Source of the DNA: Clostridiales bacterium
Lineage (GTDB): Bacteria; Bacillota; Clostridia; Oscillospirales; Oscillospiraceae
DNA length: 32,382 nt
Reading direction: 5' to 3'
Assembly: GCA_019418025.1 (NCBI GenBank)
Contig: DYCR01000012.1
Coordinates: forward strand, 1-32,382
Shown: positions 1 to 8,880 of the stretch, in pieces
How the letters are laid out: every line of letters begins with the position of its first letter
How positions within the stretch are numbered: the stretch's first letter is position 1
The notes under the pieces: generated by a model
Databases searched by the model: none
The model's input: only the letters and a program-made list of their open reading frames with translations
What the model was told of the DNA's origin: nothing
Program-made: the position numbers and the translations under genes

Positions 1-317
1 ATCAGGGAGTCACCCTTGGCGGAACCGGTGTCATGCAGGGCAAGCGCCATCCGACGCTCGGCAACAATGTCATGGTGGGCAGCGGTGCCAAGGTTTTGGG
101 TCCCATCTATATTGGGGATAATTCCCGTGTGGCATCCAATGCGGTTGTTCTGAAGGACGTGCCGGATAATTCCACGGTGGTGGGTGTTCCGGGTAGGGTC
201 GTTCGCATCAATGGAGAGAAAACGGATCAGATCCACATTCCTGACCCGGTGGCCAAGGAATTGCAGGCACTTCGGGAGAGAATTGAAATTTTGGAAAATA
301 TGTTAAAGGAGAGATAA
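1..317 (+). CDS. cysE: Serine O-acetyltransferase, C-terminal part (cut by window start)
   Basis: The reading frame is open from base 3 to the TAA at 315-317, so only the C-terminal portion is present. CysE transfers an acetyl group from acetyl-CoA to serine, the first committed step of cysteine synthesis, in the cytoplasm. The visible part carries the left-handed beta-helix (hexapeptide) signature: GVTLGGTG near the edge, then GKRHPTLGNNV, AKVLGPIYIG and the VVGVPGRVV turn that closes the helix in this family. A charged helical tail follows and ends in LKER. The stop lies 2 bases before cysS, an arrangement common in Clostridia that couples cysteine supply with cysteinyl-tRNA charging. The in-frame ATG at 33 is internal, not the start. 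Confidence 0.93.
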   Translation, partial: QGVTLGGTGVMQGKRHPTLGNNVMVGSGAKVLGPIYIGDNSRVASNAVVLKDVPDNSTVVGVPGRVVRINGEKTDQIHIPDPVAKELQALRERIEILENMLKER

Positions 318-319
318 AT

Positions 320-1735
320 ATGTATTTGTATAATTCCCTGTCTCACAAAAAGGAGCTGTTTCAGCCCAATTCGGATAAGATCGTCAAAATGTACACCTGC
401 GGTCCCACGGTCTATCACTTTGCACACATCGGCAACCTGCGGACCTATATCATGGAGGATGTGCTGGAAAAAGCACTGCGCTATAACGGTTACAACGTCA
501 AGCGCGTTATGAACATTACGGATGTGGGACATCTGGCGTCTGATGCCGATACGGGTGAAGATAAGATGCTCAAGGGCGCAAAGCGTGAGAATAAATCCGT
601 CATGGACATTGCAAAATTCTATACCGATGCATTTTTCTCAGACTGCGATAAGCTGAATATCAAGCGGCCGGATGTGATCGAGCCTGCCACAAACTGCATC
701 GATGAGTATATCAAGATCGTTTCCGGCCTGCTGGATAAGGGGTTTGCCTACATTGCCGGAGGGAACGTGTACTTTGACACCTCCAAGCTGGAAAAGTATT
801 ATGTCTTTAACGACCACGATGAGGATGATCTGGCGGTGGGCGTGCGTGAGGGTGTTGAGCAGGACCCCAACAAGCGCAATAAAAATGACTTTGTGGTGTG
901 GTTTACCAAGTCCAAGTTTGAAGATCAGGCATTGAAGTGGGACTCCCCTTGGGGTGTGGGTTATCCCGGCTGGCACATCGAGTGCTCCGGCATCTCCATG
1001 AAGCATCTGGGAGAGGATCTGGACATTCACTGCGGCGGCATCGACAATGCATTTCCCCATCACACCAATGAGATCGCGCAGTCTGAAAGCTATCTGGGGC
1101 ACAAGTGGTGCAACTACTGGTTCCATGTCCATCACCTGAACACGGATTCCGGCAAAATGTCCAAATCAAAGGGCGAGTTTTTGACGGTCAGCCTGTTGGA
1201 GCAGAAGGGATATGACCCCATGGTCTATCGCCTGTTCTGCCTGCAAAGCCACTACCGCCGCAATCTGGTATTCTCTTGGGAGAACCTCGATAATGCAGCT
1301 GCGGCATATGAAAAGCTGATCGCAAAGATCGCAGCCCTCGACACTGCCGGAGAAGTGGACGCAGCAGCCTTCAGCCAGATGAAGGAGCGTTTCTCAAAGG
1401 CGTTGGACGGGGATCTGAACACCTCTGTTGCGGTGACGGCGCTGTATGATGTACTCAAAGCTAAGACAAATGACGCAACAAAGCGCGCGGCACTGGCTGA
1501 TTTCGATCAGGTCCTGAGCCTGAACCTGATTTCTGCTGCGGATGCGCTCCGTAAGAAGCAGGCAGAGGAGGAGGCGGCAAATGCCGACCCGGAAGTCGAT
1601 GCACTGGTTGCAGCCAGAACAGAAGCAAAGAAAGCGAAGAACTTTGCAGAGGCCGACCGTATCCGAGACGAATTGAAGTCTCGCGGCATTGAAATCATTG
1701 ATACCCCTCAGGGTGCGAAGTGGAGAAAAATATGA
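320..1735 (+). CDS. cysS: Cysteine--tRNA ligase
   Basis: Class I aminoacyl-tRNA synthetase of 471 residues, the normal length, which charges tRNA-Cys with cysteine using ATP. The HIGH motif reads HIGN (residues 36-39) and the KMSKS motif is exact (residues 279-283). The zinc site that selects cysteine is intact by position: C27 in TCGPTVY, C222 in WHIECS, and H247 and E251 in PHHTNE. The C-terminal part is the helical anticodon-binding region. The ATG at 320 has AAAGGAG 8 bases upstream. Its TGA stop (1733-1735) overlaps the polA ATG as ATGA, so the two genes are probably translationally coupled. No T-box leader is possible here because cysE ends 2 bases upstream. Confidence 0.97.
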   Translation: MYLYNSLSHKKELFQPNSDKIVKMYTCGPTVYHFAHIGNLRTYIMEDVLEKALRYNGYNVKRVMNITDVGHLASDADTGEDKMLKGAKRENKSVMDIAKFYTDAFFSDCDKLNIKRPDVIEPATNCIDEYIKIVSGLLDKGFAYIAGGNVYFDTSKLEKYYVFNDHDEDDLAVGVREGVEQDPNKRNKNDFVVWFTKSKFEDQALKWDSPWGVGYPGWHIECSGISMKHLGEDLDIHCGGIDNAFPHHTNEIAQSESYLGHKWCNYWFHVHHLNTDSGKMSKSKGEFLTVSLLEQKGYDPMVYRLFCLQSHYRRNLVFSWENLDNAAAAYEKLIAKIAALDTAGEVDAAAFSQMKERFSKALDGDLNTSVAVTALYDVLKAKTNDATKRAALADFDQVLSLNLISAADALRKKQAEEEAANADPEVDALVAARTEAKKAKNFAEADRIRDELKSRGIEIIDTPQGAKWRKI

Positions 1736-4263
1736 AATTACTGATTCTTGACGGCAACAGCGTGATCAATCGGGCGTACTTTGGTGTGCGCCCCCTGACC
1801 ACGCGGGATGGCCTGTTTACCCATGCGATCTACGGCTTTTTGAATATTCTGGAACGCATGGAAAAGGAAGAGCAGCCGGAAGCGGTGTGCGTTGCGTTTG
1901 ATTTGCACGGACCGACCTTCCGCCACCTGCAATACGACGGCTATAAGGCCACTCGGCACGGCATGCCGGAGGAGCTTGCCATGCAGATGCCGGTGATGAA
2001 GGAAGTCCTGCGGGCGATGAACATCCCCATCTATGAGTGCCAAGGATGGGAGGCTGACGATGTGATCGGCACCGTGGGCCGGATCTGCCGGGAGCAGGAC
2101 TGGGACTGCGTCATTGTGACCGGTGACCGGGATTCCCTGCAATTGGTCAATGAGCATGTGAATGTGAAGCTGGTCATCAGCAAGCAGGGAAAAACCACCG
2201 CTACGCTGTATAATGAGGATCAGTTCCGGCAGGAGTATGGCTTTGAACCGAAGAAGCTGATCGACCTGAAGGCACTGATGGGAGATTCCTCGGACAATAT
2301 TCCGGGTGTTGCCGGAGTCGGCCCCAAAACGGCCACGGATCTTTTGCAGAAGTTCGGGAGTCTCGACGGAGTGTACGAGCATATTCAGGACGCCTCCATT
2401 CGCCCCAAACTGCGGGAGAAGCTGGAGGCGGGCAGGGAAAATGCCTATCTTTCTTATGATCTTGCTACCATTCGTCCGGAGGCACCTATCGTATTTTCGC
2501 CAAGGGACGCGATCATTCAGCCACCGAACAGACAGGAGCTTTATAACCTTTTTGTGCGGTTGGAATTTGTAAAGCTGATCGACCGATATCATCTTCGCAG
2601 TGAGCAGACAGCAGCAGTGGTGCAGGAGCAGGCAGGAGAGCCGTTGAAACGCTGCGACACCCTGCCGGACCCTGGAACGGATTGCGCAGTCTACATGGCT
2701 CAGGACGGCTCTGTGGGGATCGCTTGGGAGGACGGTGTCTGTGCGGTGACGCCTTTGGAGGCGGGGATTCTGGAACCGCTGCTTTCTGCGGATGCAGAGT
2801 TCATCGCGCATGACAGCAAAACGACCATGCATCATCTGGCAGATCTGGGACTGCCCGTGCCGAAGTTTGTCTTTGACACAGCATTGGCAGCCTATGACCT
2901 GAACCCCTCCCAGTCGGATTATCCGGTGTCGAAGCTGGCAACCAACTTTCTGGGGCTTCAGTTGGAGGACGGTGATCCGATCGCCTGTGCCGAAGCTGTG
3001 TGGAAGCTGCGAGAACCTCTGACAGAGGAATTGGGCAGGCAGAATATGCAGAGGCTTTACCGTGAGATCGAGCTGCCCCTGTGTGATGTGCTGTACCGAA
3101 TGGAGCGGGCGGGGATTGCCGTGGACGAGCAGACACTGGATTCCTTTGGTAAGATGCTGTCCGAGCGGATCGATACCTGTGAAAAGCTGATATTCTCATA
3201 CGCTGAGGAGCCTTTTAATATCAATTCCACCAAACAGCTGGGTGTGCTGCTGTTTGAGAAGCTTGGCCTGCCGCCGGTGAAAAAAACAAAAACCGGATAT
3301 TCCACCAATGCAGATGTTTTGGAGAAGCTGAAGGACAAGCATCCCATCATTCCTGCGATCATGGATTATCGGATGCTGACGAAGCTGAAATCCACCTATG
3401 CAGACGGCCTGATGAAGGTGATCTGCGCAGATGGGAGAATTCGCACTACCTTCCAGAATCTGGTGACGGCAACAGGACGGCTTTCTTCTACGGAGCCGAA
3501 CCTGCAGAATATCCCGGTACGCACGGATCTGGGTGCGGAGATCCGCAAGATGTTTGTACCGAAAGAGGGCTGCGTCTTGGTGGATGCAGATTACAGCCAG
3601 ATCGAGCTGCGGGTGCTGTCGCATATTGCCGACGATCAGACCATGATCGATGCATTCGTATCGGGAAAGGACATCCATGCCGTTACTGCGTCACAGGTGT
3701 TTGGCGTTCCGGTGGATCAAGTGAGCAGTCTGCAAAGACGTCATGCAAAGGCGGTCAATTTCGGGATCGTTTACGGTATTTCGGAGTTTTCTCTTTCAGA
3801 GGACATCGGAGTATCCCGATGGGAAGCCAGAGATTATATTGATTCCTACCTTGCCACCTACTCAGGTGTCCGTGCTTATATGAAGCAGGTCGTTGCGGAT
3901 GCAAGGGAAAAAGGCTACACGGAGACCATCTACGGTCGGCGCAGAAGTATCCCGGAACTGAAAAGCAGCAACTTCAATGTCCGTCAGGGAGCGGAAAGAA
4001 TTGCACTGAACACCCCCATACAGGGCACGGCGGCAGACCTGATCAAGCTTGCAATGATCCGAGTGGATCAGGCGCTGGCAAGGGAATTCCCGGAGGCAAG
4101 GCTGATTTTGCAGGTACACGACGAATTGATCGTAGAGTGTCCGGAGGAAATCGCACCTCAGGTGGCTCAGCTGATGAGCCGGGAAATGGAGCATGTGGCA
4201 GAGCTGAATGTCCCCCTGACTGCGGAAGCAAAATGGGGAAAGAGCTGGTATGACGCAAAATGA
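1732..4263 (+). CDS. polA: DNA polymerase I (5' nuclease plus polymerase; proofreading site degenerate)
   Basis: Family A polymerase of 843 residues for gap filling and primer removal. The start is placed at the ATG of 1732, with GGAG 6 bases upstream and an ATGA overlap with cysS; the in-frame GTG at 1720 would overlap further and has no better site. The N-terminal ~290 residues are the 5' nuclease domain (WEADDVIGT, VTGDRDSL, then the helix-hairpin-helix around DNIPGVAGVGPK). The middle ~300 residues match a 3'-5' exonuclease fold in outline, but the DxE of ExoI is missing, as in Bacillus and Thermus enzymes. Polymerase residues are intact: D620 of DYSQIELR, R669, K673, F677 and Y681 in motif B, and H796-D797-E798 in motif C. 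Position 677 is Phe, the E. coli-like state. Confidence 0.97.
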   Translation: MKLLILDGNSVINRAYFGVRPLTTRDGLFTHAIYGFLNILERMEKEEQPEAVCVAFDLHGPTFRHLQYDGYKATRHGMPEELAMQMPVMKEVLRAMNIPIYECQGWEADDVIGTVGRICREQDWDCVIVTGDRDSLQLVNEHVNVKLVISKQGKTTATLYNEDQFRQEYGFEPKKLIDLKALMGDSSDNIPGVAGVGPKTATDLLQKFGSLDGVYEHIQDASIRPKLREKLEAGRENAYLSYDLATIRPEAPIVFSPRDAIIQPPNRQELYNLFVRLEFVKLIDRYHLRSEQTAAVVQEQAGEPLKRCDTLPDPGTDCAVYMAQDGSVGIAWEDGVCAVTPLEAGILEPLLSADAEFIAHDSKTTMHHLADLGLPVPKFVFDTALAAYDLNPSQSDYPVSKLATNFLGLQLEDGDPIACAEAVWKLREPLTEELGRQNMQRLYREIELPLCDVLYRMERAGIAVDEQTLDSFGKMLSERIDTCEKLIFSYAEEPFNINSTKQLGVLLFEKLGLPPVKKTKTGYSTNADVLEKLKDKHPIIPAIMDYRMLTKLKSTYADGLMKVICADGRIRTTFQNLVTATGRLSSTEPNLQNIPVRTDLGAEIRKMFVPKEGCVLVDADYSQIELRVLSHIADDQTMIDAFVSGKDIHAVTASQVFGVPVDQVSSLQRRHAKAVNFGIVYGISEFSLSEDIGVSRWEARDYIDSYLATYSGVRAYMKQVVADAREKGYTETIYGRRRSIPELKSSNFNVRQGAERIALNTPIQGTAADLIKLAMIRVDQALAREFPEARLILQVHDELIVECPEEIAPQVAQLMSREMEHVAELNVPLTAEAKWGKSWYDAK

Positions 4264-4694
4264 TCCAGATCCGAGAAATGACTGAAAGCCACGTGACGCA
4301 GGTGGCTGAGATGGAAAAATTGATATTCTCCGATGCGTGGAGTGAAAACTCCGTGCGTTCTGAGCTTACGAACGAGCTGTCGCTGTGGCTTGTTGCGTTG
4401 GATGGGGAAACTGTGGCGGGGTATATCGGCTCCCAGACGGTGATGCAGGAGGCAGATATGCTGAATTTGGCGGTGAGAGCGGAATACCGCAGGTACGGAA
4501 TCGGCCGCAAGCTGGTCCAAGAGCTGATCTCCCGTCTGGATGCCCACTGCCTGTCCCTCGAGGTCCGTGTGAGCAATGAGCCTGCAAAAAAGCTGTATGA
4601 ATCCATGGGATTTGTACAGGTGGGACTGCGGCGGAATTATTATCAAAAACCAAAAGAGGATGCGCTGATCCTCAGAAAGGATTGGGAAAAATGA
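4260..4694 (+). CDS. rimI: Ribosomal protein S18-alanine N-acetyltransferase (GNAT family)
   Basis: GNAT acetyltransferase of 144 residues. RimI acetylates the N-terminal alanine of ribosomal protein S18 with acetyl-CoA. Visible marks are the N-terminal FSDAWSENS segment typical of RimI, the acetyl-CoA pyrophosphate loop RRYGIG (77-82), the candidate catalytic glutamate E101 in SLEVRVSN, and the C-terminal KLYESMGF motif. It overlaps polA by ATGA (4260-4263) and tsaD by ATGA (4691-4694). The rimI-tsaD neighbourhood is classic, although the usual tsaB and tsaE are not in the window. Exact substrate is by family; related GNATs could act on other N-termini. Confidence 0.9.
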   Translation: MIQIREMTESHVTQVAEMEKLIFSDAWSENSVRSELTNELSLWLVALDGETVAGYIGSQTVMQEADMLNLAVRAEYRRYGIGRKLVQELISRLDAHCLSLEVRVSNEPAKKLYESMGFVQVGLRRNYYQKPKEDALILRKDWEK

Positions 4695-5707
4695 ACATTC
4701 TTGCGGTGGAATCCTCCTGCGATGAGACTGCGGTGGCCATCGTTCGTGATGGCAGAGAGGTGCTTGTGGACTGCATTGCATCTCAGGTGGACCTGCATAA
4801 GGTTTACGGCGGTGTCGTGCCGGAAATCGCCTCCCGAAAGCACGTGGAAGCCATATACGGTCTGGCAGACGAGGCTTTGGAAAAAACAGGGCTCACCCGT
4901 GGAGATATCGATGCAGTTGCGGTTACCTATGCTCCGGGCCTGATCGGTGCAGTGTTGGTCGGCGTGAATTTTGCAAAGGCTGCAGCTATGGCGTTGGGAA
5001 AGCCGTTGATCCCCGTCCACCATATCCGTGGGCATATTGCGGCGAATTATCTGGCATTTGCGGATCTGGAGCCGCCCTTTCTGTGCTTGGTAGTCTCCGG
5101 CGGTCATACCATGATCGTGGAGGTAGCGGATTATACCGAGATGCGGATTCTTGGGACAACTCTGGATGATGCGGCCGGTGAATGCTTTGACAAGGTAGGC
5201 AGAGTGCTTGGCATGCCCTATCCGGGCGGAGCGGCGATGGATCGCGCGGCACAAAAGGGAGACGACACCAAATATCCGATGCCTCGGCCCAAGCCGGGTG
5301 AAAACCCCTATGACATGAGTTTTTCCGGCTTGAAAACAGCGGCGCTGAATACCATTCATCATGCCCAGCAGCTGAATCAGGAAATCGATGTCAACAGTCT
5401 GAGTGCCAGTTTCACTGCTGCGGTTTCGGATATGCTTGTGCCGCGGGTGATTCAGGCGCTGCGGGAAACCGGTCACAGGAAGCTGGCGGTGGCCGGCGGC
5501 GTTGCAGCCAATTCCAGAATCAGGAAGGATATTCTGGATGCAGCTGAGAAGCTGGGGGTTCAGGTTTATCTGCCGCCGCTGAGTCTCTGCGGGGACAACG
5601 CAGCGATGATCGGTGCGCAGGGATACTATGAGTACATGGTGGGGAACACTGCCGGCATGGATCTGAATGCCTACGCGACTAAGTCTATTTTAGGAGAGAC
5701 GTTATAA
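4691..5707 (+). CDS. tsaD: tRNA N6-adenosine threonylcarbamoyltransferase
   Basis: Kae1/TsaD/YgjD family protein of 338 residues. With TsaB and TsaE it transfers the threonylcarbamoyl group to A37 of tRNAs that read ANN codons (t6A). The ASKHA-type N-terminus (MNILAVESSCDET), the metal ligands H111 and H115 in HHIRGH, SGGHT, and the C-terminal VAGGVAAN and CGDNAAMI motifs are all present. The start at ATG 4691 gives an ATGA overlap with rimI; the TTG at 4682 would add only three residues. It is the last gene of the cysE-cysS-polA-rimI-tsaD run, and a strong hairpin with a T tract follows the stop. Confidence 0.96.
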   Translation: MNILAVESSCDETAVAIVRDGREVLVDCIASQVDLHKVYGGVVPEIASRKHVEAIYGLADEALEKTGLTRGDIDAVAVTYAPGLIGAVLVGVNFAKAAAMALGKPLIPVHHIRGHIAANYLAFADLEPPFLCLVVSGGHTMIVEVADYTEMRILGTTLDDAAGECFDKVGRVLGMPYPGGAAMDRAAQKGDDTKYPMPRPKPGENPYDMSFSGLKTAALNTIHHAQQLNQEIDVNSLSASFTAAVSDMLVPRVIQALRETGHRKLAVAGGVAANSRIRKDILDAAEKLGVQVYLPPLSLCGDNAAMIGAQGYYEYMVGNTAGMDLNAYATKSILGETL

Positions 5708-5710
5708 ACA

Positions 5711-5746
5711 AAAATGCAGGAGATGGTTACCTCTCCTGCATTTTTT
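5711..5746 (+). terminator. Rho-independent terminator after tsaD
   Basis: An inverted repeat TGCAGGAGA / TCTCCTGCA (5715-5723 and 5732-5740) is followed by six T. It begins four bases after the tsaD stop. The minus strand also ends in a T run, so it could stop leftward transcripts from the SSB-like gene as well. Confidence 0.9.
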
Positions 5747-5881
5747 GCTGTTGAAATGTTATGAATTGATACGCCTGAGATGTTGGTTAAGTCTGCCGGA
5801 AAGAATGGACTATCAAATAAGGAGGCATTCGGCGTAAATATCCATAGTATGGAGCAATGGTGACGCTCGTCCTCAGATGTA

Positions 5882-6493
5882 CTATTCTGGGTCGCTTACG
5901 ACGGCTGCCCGCAGTGCAGAGATCTCATAAGCGGTGCGCTCGTACGCACCATCCTCGGTATATTTCGTGTATATCCGACTTTGCAGCCGCCCTTCGATCC
6001 GAATCCAGTCTCTGGTGTGGCAGGCTGCGCCAAGCTGTGCGGTCCGGCCCCATAGGATGCAGGGCAGGTAATCGGCTCGGTGAAATGCTCGTGGGACGGC
6101 CAGCATCACATCGCAGATCTCCCGCCCGAGTGGCGTCTGGCGATAGTTGGGTTCACGGCAGATGGGGCCTGCGATGGTAAGGTCATTGATGGGCTCGCCC
6201 TCCTCGGTGTGAAGCTCTGATGCAAAGACGAAAATCAACAGATGCCGTCCGGTATCGTCCGACCGGTTGTGAGAGCGTATCTGCCCCTCTACACGGAGCT
6301 TGCTTCCTCCGGTCAGATCCATCTGCTCCAGCACAGATAGGTCTGCGATGACGGGGAGCGTGTCCACAGCGCCGGACAGCCGCTGCACCTCAAGGTAGAA
6401 TTTGTAGAATTTTCGTCCGTGATTTTCGTGGGAAAAGGTCGGCATTGCGGCCAAAGTGCCCCGAAGCGTGATTTGGTTTTTGAATTGTTCCAT
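5882..6493 (-). CDS. Single-stranded DNA-binding-like protein with two OB folds
   Basis: Protein of 203 residues starting at the ATG of 6493, which follows GAGGTGATCACC; an upstream in-frame ATG at 6538 lacks a site. The chain appears to hold two SSB-like OB folds in tandem. Residues about 1-95 begin MEQFKNQITLRGTL. Residues about 98-190 begin NDLTIAGPI, where REPNYRQT, CDVMLAVPR, LPCILWGR and IRIEGRLQSR give the typical beta-strand spacing. Canonical SSB is a single OB fold ending in an acidic DDDIPF-type tip; here the end is VVSDPE, so the partner-binding tail is weak or absent. It stands apart from replication genes and is followed by no rpsR, so it is probably not the housekeeping SSB. 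A role on ssDNA is inferred. Confidence 0.75.
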   Translation of the reverse strand: MEQFKNQITLRGTLAAMPTFSHENHGRKFYKFYLEVQRLSGAVDTLPVIADLSVLEQMDLTGGSKLRVEGQIRSHNRSDDTGRHLLIFVFASELHTEEGEPINDLTIAGPICREPNYRQTPLGREICDVMLAVPRAFHRADYLPCILWGRTAQLGAACHTRDWIRIEGRLQSRIYTKYTEDGAYERTAYEISALRAAVVSDPE

Positions 6494-6558
6494 GGTGATC
6501 ACCTCATGTTCAGATGTATGGAACAATCTATGCAGCAAAAGCGGAATCAGAACACAGA

Positions 6559-6583
6559 AAAGCCACCCCGTCGGGGTGGCTTT
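6559..6583 (-). terminator. Terminator after the YgiQ-family gene
   Basis: A perfect 12 bp inverted repeat (AAAGCCACCCCG and its complement around one central base) lies just past the stop of the gene at 6586. Read on the minus strand it is followed by TTTTCTGTGTT. It separates this gene from the SSB-like gene on the same strand. Confidence 0.85.
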
Positions 6584-6585
6584 GG

Positions 6586-8574
6586 TTATTTGCGCTTGGC
6601 TTGTCTGGATCTCACACTGTTACGTGATGGCTTACCAATGGATTTTCCACCGGATGGCTTTCCTTTCCCGCCGGATTGCTTTGCATTTGGGGAAGATTGC
6701 TTTGCATTTCGAACAGGTTGACCGTTTTTCGATTTAACTGCACTCTTTTTGGGCGGGGGCGCGGTGTGGTACCCACCGGGCTTGGGTGCAGAGGCTCGAA
6801 TCAGGCATTTTGGCCCGGTGCCGATCAGATCCTCCCGGTGTGCCTTGATCAGGGCCTCCCGAACCAGATAATAGTTTTTAGGATTCCGATACTGGATCAG
6901 CGCACGCTGCATTGCTTTTTCGTGGGGATCGGTGGGGACATAGACCTTTTCCATGGTTCTGGGGTCCAGACCTGTATAATACATCACCGTAGACAGGGTG
7001 GAGGGGGTCGGGTAAAAATCCTGAACCTGCTCCGGCATATAACCCATGTCTCTGGTGTATTCAGCCAATTCAATGGCCTCCTTCAAGGTAGAGCCGGGAT
7101 GACTGGACATCAGATAGGGCACAAGATATTGGTTCATGCCATACTGCTTGTTCAGGGCGTAGTATTTGTCTACAAACTGATTGTAGACGGCATTTCTGGG
7201 TTTTCCCATCTTTGACAGCACGGCATCCGATACATGCTCCGGGGCCACCTTCAGCTGACCGGAGACGTGGTACTGCACCAATTCCCGGAAAAATGTGTCC
7301 TTGCGGTCTGCCATCAGATAATCAAAACGGATGCCGCTGCGCACAAATACCTTTTTGACCCGGGGGAGCTTGCGAAGCTTGCGCAGCAGTGCCACATAGT
7401 CAGAATGATCCGTGCGCAGGTTTTTACAGGGGGTGGGGTAAAGGCATTGCCGGTTGGGACATGCGCCTTTGGTAAGCTGCTTTTCGCAGGCGGGGTATCG
7501 GAAATTGGCAGTGGGGCCGCCTACGTCGTGGATATAGCCTTTAAAATCCGGCTCCTCCGTGATCTTCTGAGCCTCATCCAAAATGGATTCATGGGTTCTG
7601 GTCTGGATGATCCTGCCTTGATGGAAGGTCAGTGCGCAGAAGGAACAGGCACCAAAACAGCCACGGTTGCTGACAAGGCTGAATTTGACCTCCTCGATGG
7701 CAGGGATGCCACCGGCCTTTTGGTAGATGGGATGATAGGTGCGGCAGTAGGGGAGCGCGTAGACGGAATCCATTTCCTCGGTCGTAAGGGGCTTTTGAGG
7801 CGGATTCTGCACAACGTAATGACTGCCATACGGCTCTGCCAGACGCTTGGCAGTGAATGGGTCACAGTTTCCGTACTGAATGCGGAAGCTTTCGGCATAT
7901 TTGCGTTTATTCGTCTTTAGCTCCTCATAGGAGGGCAGGATGACCGTGGGCAGAGATTCGTCCAGTTGGTCCATTCGGAACACGGTACCGTCGATATAGG
8001 TGATATCCCGTATGCTCATTCCGGAATTCAGAGCATCGGCAACCTCCACAATGCTTCGCTCCCCCATGCCATACAGCAGAAAATCGGCCTGAGAGTCCAG
8101 AAGGATGGATCGCTTCATGGATTCAGACCAGTAGTCATAGTGTCCAAGCCGACGCAGGCTGGCCTCGATGCCGCCGATGATGATGGGGACATCCTTATAT
8201 ACCTGACGAATCAGATTGCAGTAGACGATGGTGGCGTAGTCGGGGCGCTTGCCCATTACACCGCCGGGGGTGTAGGCATCTGTCTTTCGACGGTGCTTCG
8301 TGACAGAATAGTGATTGACCATCGAGTCCATGTTGCCGCCGGACACCAAAAAGCCCAGCCGGGGTTTTCCGTATATTTCGATGGACTTGCTGTTTTTCCA
8401 GTCCGGCTGAGAGATGATCCCAACATGGTAGCCTGCGCTTTCTAATACACGGCTGATGATCGCATGGCCGAAAGAATGATGATCTACGTATGCATCGCCG
8501 ATGACATATACAAAATCGCACTGATCCCAGCCGCGATCAAGCATATCTTGTTTGCAAATCGGAAGAAAATCCAT
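6586..8574 (-). CDS. YgiQ family radical SAM protein
   Basis: Protein of 662 residues of the YgiQ (formerly UPF0313) family. A cobalamin-binding-like N-terminal part (MDFLPICKQD, GDAYVDHHSFG) precedes a radical SAM core with the cluster motif C306-x3-C310-x2-C313 in RGCFGACSFC. Further family marks are PEHVSDAVL, SSHPGSTL and QVQDFYPTPST. The reaction is not established for the family. The last ~55 residues form a low-complexity basic tail rich in K, S, G, N and P. The ATG at 8574 has TAGGAGGAG just upstream. It is a single gene with its own terminator. Family assignment is firm; function is unknown. Confidence 0.93.
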   Translation of the reverse strand: MDFLPICKQDMLDRGWDQCDFVYVIGDAYVDHHSFGHAIISRVLESAGYHVGIISQPDWKNSKSIEIYGKPRLGFLVSGGNMDSMVNHYSVTKHRRKTDAYTPGGVMGKRPDYATIVYCNLIRQVYKDVPIIIGGIEASLRRLGHYDYWSESMKRSILLDSQADFLLYGMGERSIVEVADALNSGMSIRDITYIDGTVFRMDQLDESLPTVILPSYEELKTNKRKYAESFRIQYGNCDPFTAKRLAEPYGSHYVVQNPPQKPLTTEEMDSVYALPYCRTYHPIYQKAGGIPAIEEVKFSLVSNRGCFGACSFCALTFHQGRIIQTRTHESILDEAQKITEEPDFKGYIHDVGGPTANFRYPACEKQLTKGACPNRQCLYPTPCKNLRTDHSDYVALLRKLRKLPRVKKVFVRSGIRFDYLMADRKDTFFRELVQYHVSGQLKVAPEHVSDAVLSKMGKPRNAVYNQFVDKYYALNKQYGMNQYLVPYLMSSHPGSTLKEAIELAEYTRDMGYMPEQVQDFYPTPSTLSTVMYYTGLDPRTMEKVYVPTDPHEKAMQRALIQYRNPKNYYLVREALIKAHREDLIGTGPKCLIRASAPKPGGYHTAPPPKKSAVKSKNGQPVRNAKQSSPNAKQSGGKGKPSGGKSIGKPSRNSVRSRQAKRK

Positions 8575-8671
8575 TTTGCTCCTCCTAAATGGTGATTATT
8601 TATAAAAGTATAACAGAAAAATGAAGAAAAAGAAAGAGGAAACAAATTTTGCAAAATAATGAAAAAAAGTG

Positions 8672-8700
8672 TTGACAAATGGAATGCAACATGGTACTAT
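8672..8700 (+). promoter_or_regulatory. Sigma-A promoter of tRNA-Leu
   Basis: TTGACA (8672-8677), a 17 bp spacer and TACTAT (8695-8700), about 30 bases upstream of the mature tRNA-Leu 5' end. Confidence 0.85.
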
Positions 8701-8729
8701 ATCTAAGCAGTTCGCAAGGACGCAAACAT

Positions 8730-8817
8730 GCGCGAGTGGTGGAATTGGTAGACTCGCTAGATTCAGGTTCTAGTGCTCACTCCGGGCATGCGGGTTCGAC
8801 TCCCGCCTCGCGCACCA
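8730..8817 (+). tRNA. tRNA-Leu (anticodon CAG), CCA encoded
   Basis: The acceptor arms GCGCGAG (8730-8736) and CTCGCGC (8807-8813) pair fully; discriminator A and an encoded CCA follow. The anticodon stem CTAGA/TCTAG encloses loop TTCAGGT, giving anticodon CAG, which reads leucine CUG. A long variable arm marks it as class II. The T-arm GCGGGTTCGACTCCCGC is canonical. Confidence 0.97.
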
Positions 8818-8848
8818 AAATAGACGATCTTCGGATCGTCTATTTTTT
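8818..8848 (+). terminator. Terminator of tRNA-Leu
   Basis: Stem AAATAGACGATC closed by a TTCG tetraloop and its exact complement, then a run of six T, directly after the CCA end. Confidence 0.93.
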
Positions 8849-8880
8849 ATATCTAACACTACGGCGTCCAAAGACGTTAA

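Noticed and set aside
1738..2835. 365-codon minus-strand open frame inside polA
   Set aside because: Shadow of polA codon use; composition rich in H, R and Q and no family features.
5857..6180. 107-codon plus-strand open frame opposite the SSB-like gene
   Set aside because: Antisense shadow with arginine-rich, domain-free product.
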